Assembly: GCF_013868155.1 (NCBI RefSeq)
Contig: NZ_JACEOG010000001.1
Coordinates: 2,432,193-2,496,192 of the forward strand
Origin: Aeromicrobium phoceense
GTDB taxonomy: Bacteria; Actinomycetota; Actinomycetes; Propionibacteriales; Nocardioidaceae
Length of the DNA: 64,000 nt
Direction of reading: 5' to 3'
The translations under genes were made by a program, and so were the position numbers. This document shows positions 63,006-64,000 of this stretch, piece by piece (position 1 is the first letter of the stretch; every line of letters starts with the position of its first letter). A model generated the notes under the pieces. The model was not told where the DNA came from. It did no database searches and worked only from the letters and a program-made list of their open reading frames with translations.

Positions 63006-63398
63006 TCAGGCGTCCTTGAGCTGGGCGAGCTGCAGGAGGTTGCCGCAGCCGTCCTCGAACACGGCGATGACCACCGGGCCGACGTCGGTCGGCGGCTGGC
63101 TGAACGTCACGCCGGAGGCGACGAGTCGTTCGTACTCGTGCTGAACGTCGTCGACACCGAGCATGCAGAACGGGATCCCGTCCGCGAGCAGTGCGTCGGT
63201 GAACGCGGCCGCTGCCGGATGCGCCTTGGGCTCGAGGGACACCTCCGTGGCGTCCACGCTGTCGCCGAGGCGCACCGTGAGCCATCGGTGCTCACCCATC
63301 GGCACGTCGGCCGTGACCTCGAAGCCGAGCGTGCCCGTGTAGAAGTCGACCGCCTGCTGCTGATCGTCGACGAAGATGCTGACCGTCTGCAGTTTCAT
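63006..63398 (-). CDS. VOC-family protein
   Basis: A 130-aa glyoxalase-fold protein: LQTVSIFVDDQQQAVDFYTGTLGFEV opens the first module and the last strand carries FEDGCGNLLQLAQ in place of the usual DPxGNxxEL, so the final metal-ligand Glu is replaced by Gln. This could mean loss of metal catalysis and a binding role. ATG overlaps the stop of the ArsR gene by 4 nt, making an ArsR-VOC operon. Ligand unknown. Confidence 0.87.
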   Translation of the reverse strand: MKLQTVSIFVDDQQQAVDFYTGTLGFEVTADVPMGEHRWLTVRLGDSVDATEVSLEPKAHPAAAAFTDALLADGIPFCMLGVDDVQHEYERLVASGVTFSQPPTDVGPVVIAVFEDGCGNLLQLAQLKDA

Positions 63399-63676
63399 GA
63401 GTGTTCCTCTCGTGGTGGCCATCGCTCAGCGATCTGGGCGAGCGGCCCGGTGTCGATCGTGTGCAGCTTGTAGCGGCCGCGGCGTTCGGTTCGCACCAGC
63501 CCTGCGCCCTCCAGGACGTCGAGGTGCTGCGAGACCGCCTGCCGCGTGGGCGTCAGGTCCTGCTTCATCGCGAGCCGCGAGCACAGCTCGAAGAGCGTCT
63601 GCTCGTCGCGCTCCAGGAGCTCGTCCAGAAGGGCACGACGTGTCGGCTCCGCGATGGCCTTGAAGACGTCACCCAC
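63395..63676 (-). CDS. ArsR-family transcriptional regulator
   Basis: A 93-aa winged helix protein with KAIAEPTRRALLDELLERDEQTLFELC and recognition region PTRQAVSQHLDVLEGAGLV. No metal-binding cysteine pair is seen in the recognition helix, so it is of the SRPBCC/VOC-associated type. The GTG at 63676 lies 14 nt after CATAAC, with no ribosome-binding site, hence probably leaderless. It is coupled to the VOC gene and has an inverted repeat in its promoter spacer, suggesting autorepression. Confidence 0.9.
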   Translation of the reverse strand: MGDVFKAIAEPTRRALLDELLERDEQTLFELCSRLAMKQDLTPTRQAVSQHLDVLEGAGLVRTERRGRYKLHTIDTGPLAQIAERWPPREEHS

Positions 63677-63683
63677 GCCCTCA

Positions 63684-63712
63684 CGTTATGCAAGTCGTCG
63701 CTTGCCTGTCAA
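63684..63712 (-). promoter_or_regulatory. Promoter with embedded operator of the ArsR-VOC operon
   Basis: On the minus strand a perfect TTGACA (63712-63707) is followed by a 16-17 bp spacer and CATAAC (63690-63685). The inverted repeat GCAAG-n6-CTTGC (63690-63705 on the plus strand) fills the spacer. The -35 overlaps the stop codon of the RluA-family gene. Confidence 0.7.
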
Positions 63713-64000
63713 TCGGGATGGAGCGGAAAGCTTCGGTCGCTGACGAAGCGACGCTCCGAGCCGTCCACCGGATCGGTGAACCGCAGCTCGCTCGCCAGGA
63801 GCTGGAGCGGCCGGGAGAAGTCGTCGACCGACGCGTCGGTCACCGTCGGGTAGAGCGGATCGCCGACGATCGGGCTCCCGAGGCCGGCCAGGTGGACGCG
63901 CAGTTGGTGCGTGCGGCCCGTGCGGGGCGAGAGGCGGTAGACGGCCAGGTCGCCGTCGCGGGACTCCATCTCGACCAGCGTCTCGGCGTTGACCGGCGCG
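63709..64000 (-). CDS. RluA-family pseudouridine synthase, 3' part only
   Basis: The frame stays open from the stop at 63709 to the window edge, so this is the C-terminal ~96 residues of a longer protein. The conserved RluA segment is clear: SPRTGRTHQLRVHLAGLGSPIVGDPLY, with the Arg/His region that contacts RNA. The enzyme converts uridine to pseudouridine in rRNA or tRNA; the catalytic Asp (HRLD motif) lies outside the window. RluA, RluC, RluD or TruC type cannot be decided. Confidence 0.88.
   Translation of the reverse strand, partial: APVNAETLVEMESRDGDLAVYRLSPRTGRTHQLRVHLAGLGSPIVGDPLYPTVTDASVDDFSRPLQLLASELRFTDPVDGSERRFVSDRSFPLHPD

Overview
The window is very GC-rich, densely packed bacterial DNA. 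Gene content and order point to an actinobacterium, most likely Propionibacteriales/Nocardioidaceae (Aeromicrobium- or Nocardioides-like). Evidence: a DUF222/HNH gene, a bd oxidase operon with cydDC, the order smc...ftsY-amtB-glnB-glnD-ffh, a Pnkp/Hen1 RNA-repair pair, many GTG starts, many 4-nt ATGA/GTGA gene overlaps, and many start codons with no Shine-Dalgarno sequence that sit 12-14 nt after a -10-like hexamer (probable leaderless mRNAs). No rRNA, CRISPR array, insertion sequence or prophage is visible, and no stretch over 300 bp lacks a gene. The genus is inferred, not proven.

Region 1 (1-16 kb): tRNA-Pro with its terminator, L-lactate dehydrogenase, a DUF222-HNH protein, a glutaminase-STAS fusion coupled to the GTPase Der, a heterodimeric ABC exporter, a gluconokinase/gluconate permease pair, then ffh and the nitrogen set glnD-glnB-amtB, which has a GlnR-like box upstream.

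Region 2 (16-33 kb): ftsY, the complete cydABDC operon lying between ftsY and smc, an acyl-CoA thioesterase, smc, a small coiled-coil protein, nagA, a divergent pair of bacterial PH-domain membrane proteins, a tRNA-dihydrouridine synthase, a lipoprotein and glycyl-tRNA synthetase.

Region 3 (33-42 kb): one long co-directional amino-sugar operon. A ROK repressor is followed by a lipoprotein solute-binding protein, two permeases, NagZ, a ROK kinase, NagB and a shared-type ATPase. The set would import GlcNAc-containing oligosaccharides, cleave them in the cytoplasm, phosphorylate GlcNAc and, with the unlinked NagA, send it to fructose-6-phosphate.

Region 4 (42-46 kb): a zinc-uptake operon znuA-znuC-znuB-zur with two adjacent Zur-like boxes over the promoter. 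It ends in an overlapping gene of unknown function, whose stop codon lies inside a palindromic repeat.

Region 5 (46-54 kb): small accessory genes: a GNAT acetyltransferase, VOC protein, PfkB kinase, ArsR-SRPBCC pair, M15 peptidase, CPA1 antiporter, PLP decarboxylase and two tandem methyltransferases.

Region 6 (54-58 kb): hen1-pnkp, the bacterial RNA end-healing/3'-methylation/ligation system. This is the most distinctive system here, and it is a known family.

Region 7 (58-64 kb): an acetyltransferase/cyclophilin-like lipoprotein/alcohol dehydrogenase operon divergent from an XRE regulator, an isochorismatase-family hydrolase divergent from a GlxA-type AraC regulator, an ArsR-VOC pair, and the 3' part of an RluA-family pseudouridine synthase cut by the window edge.
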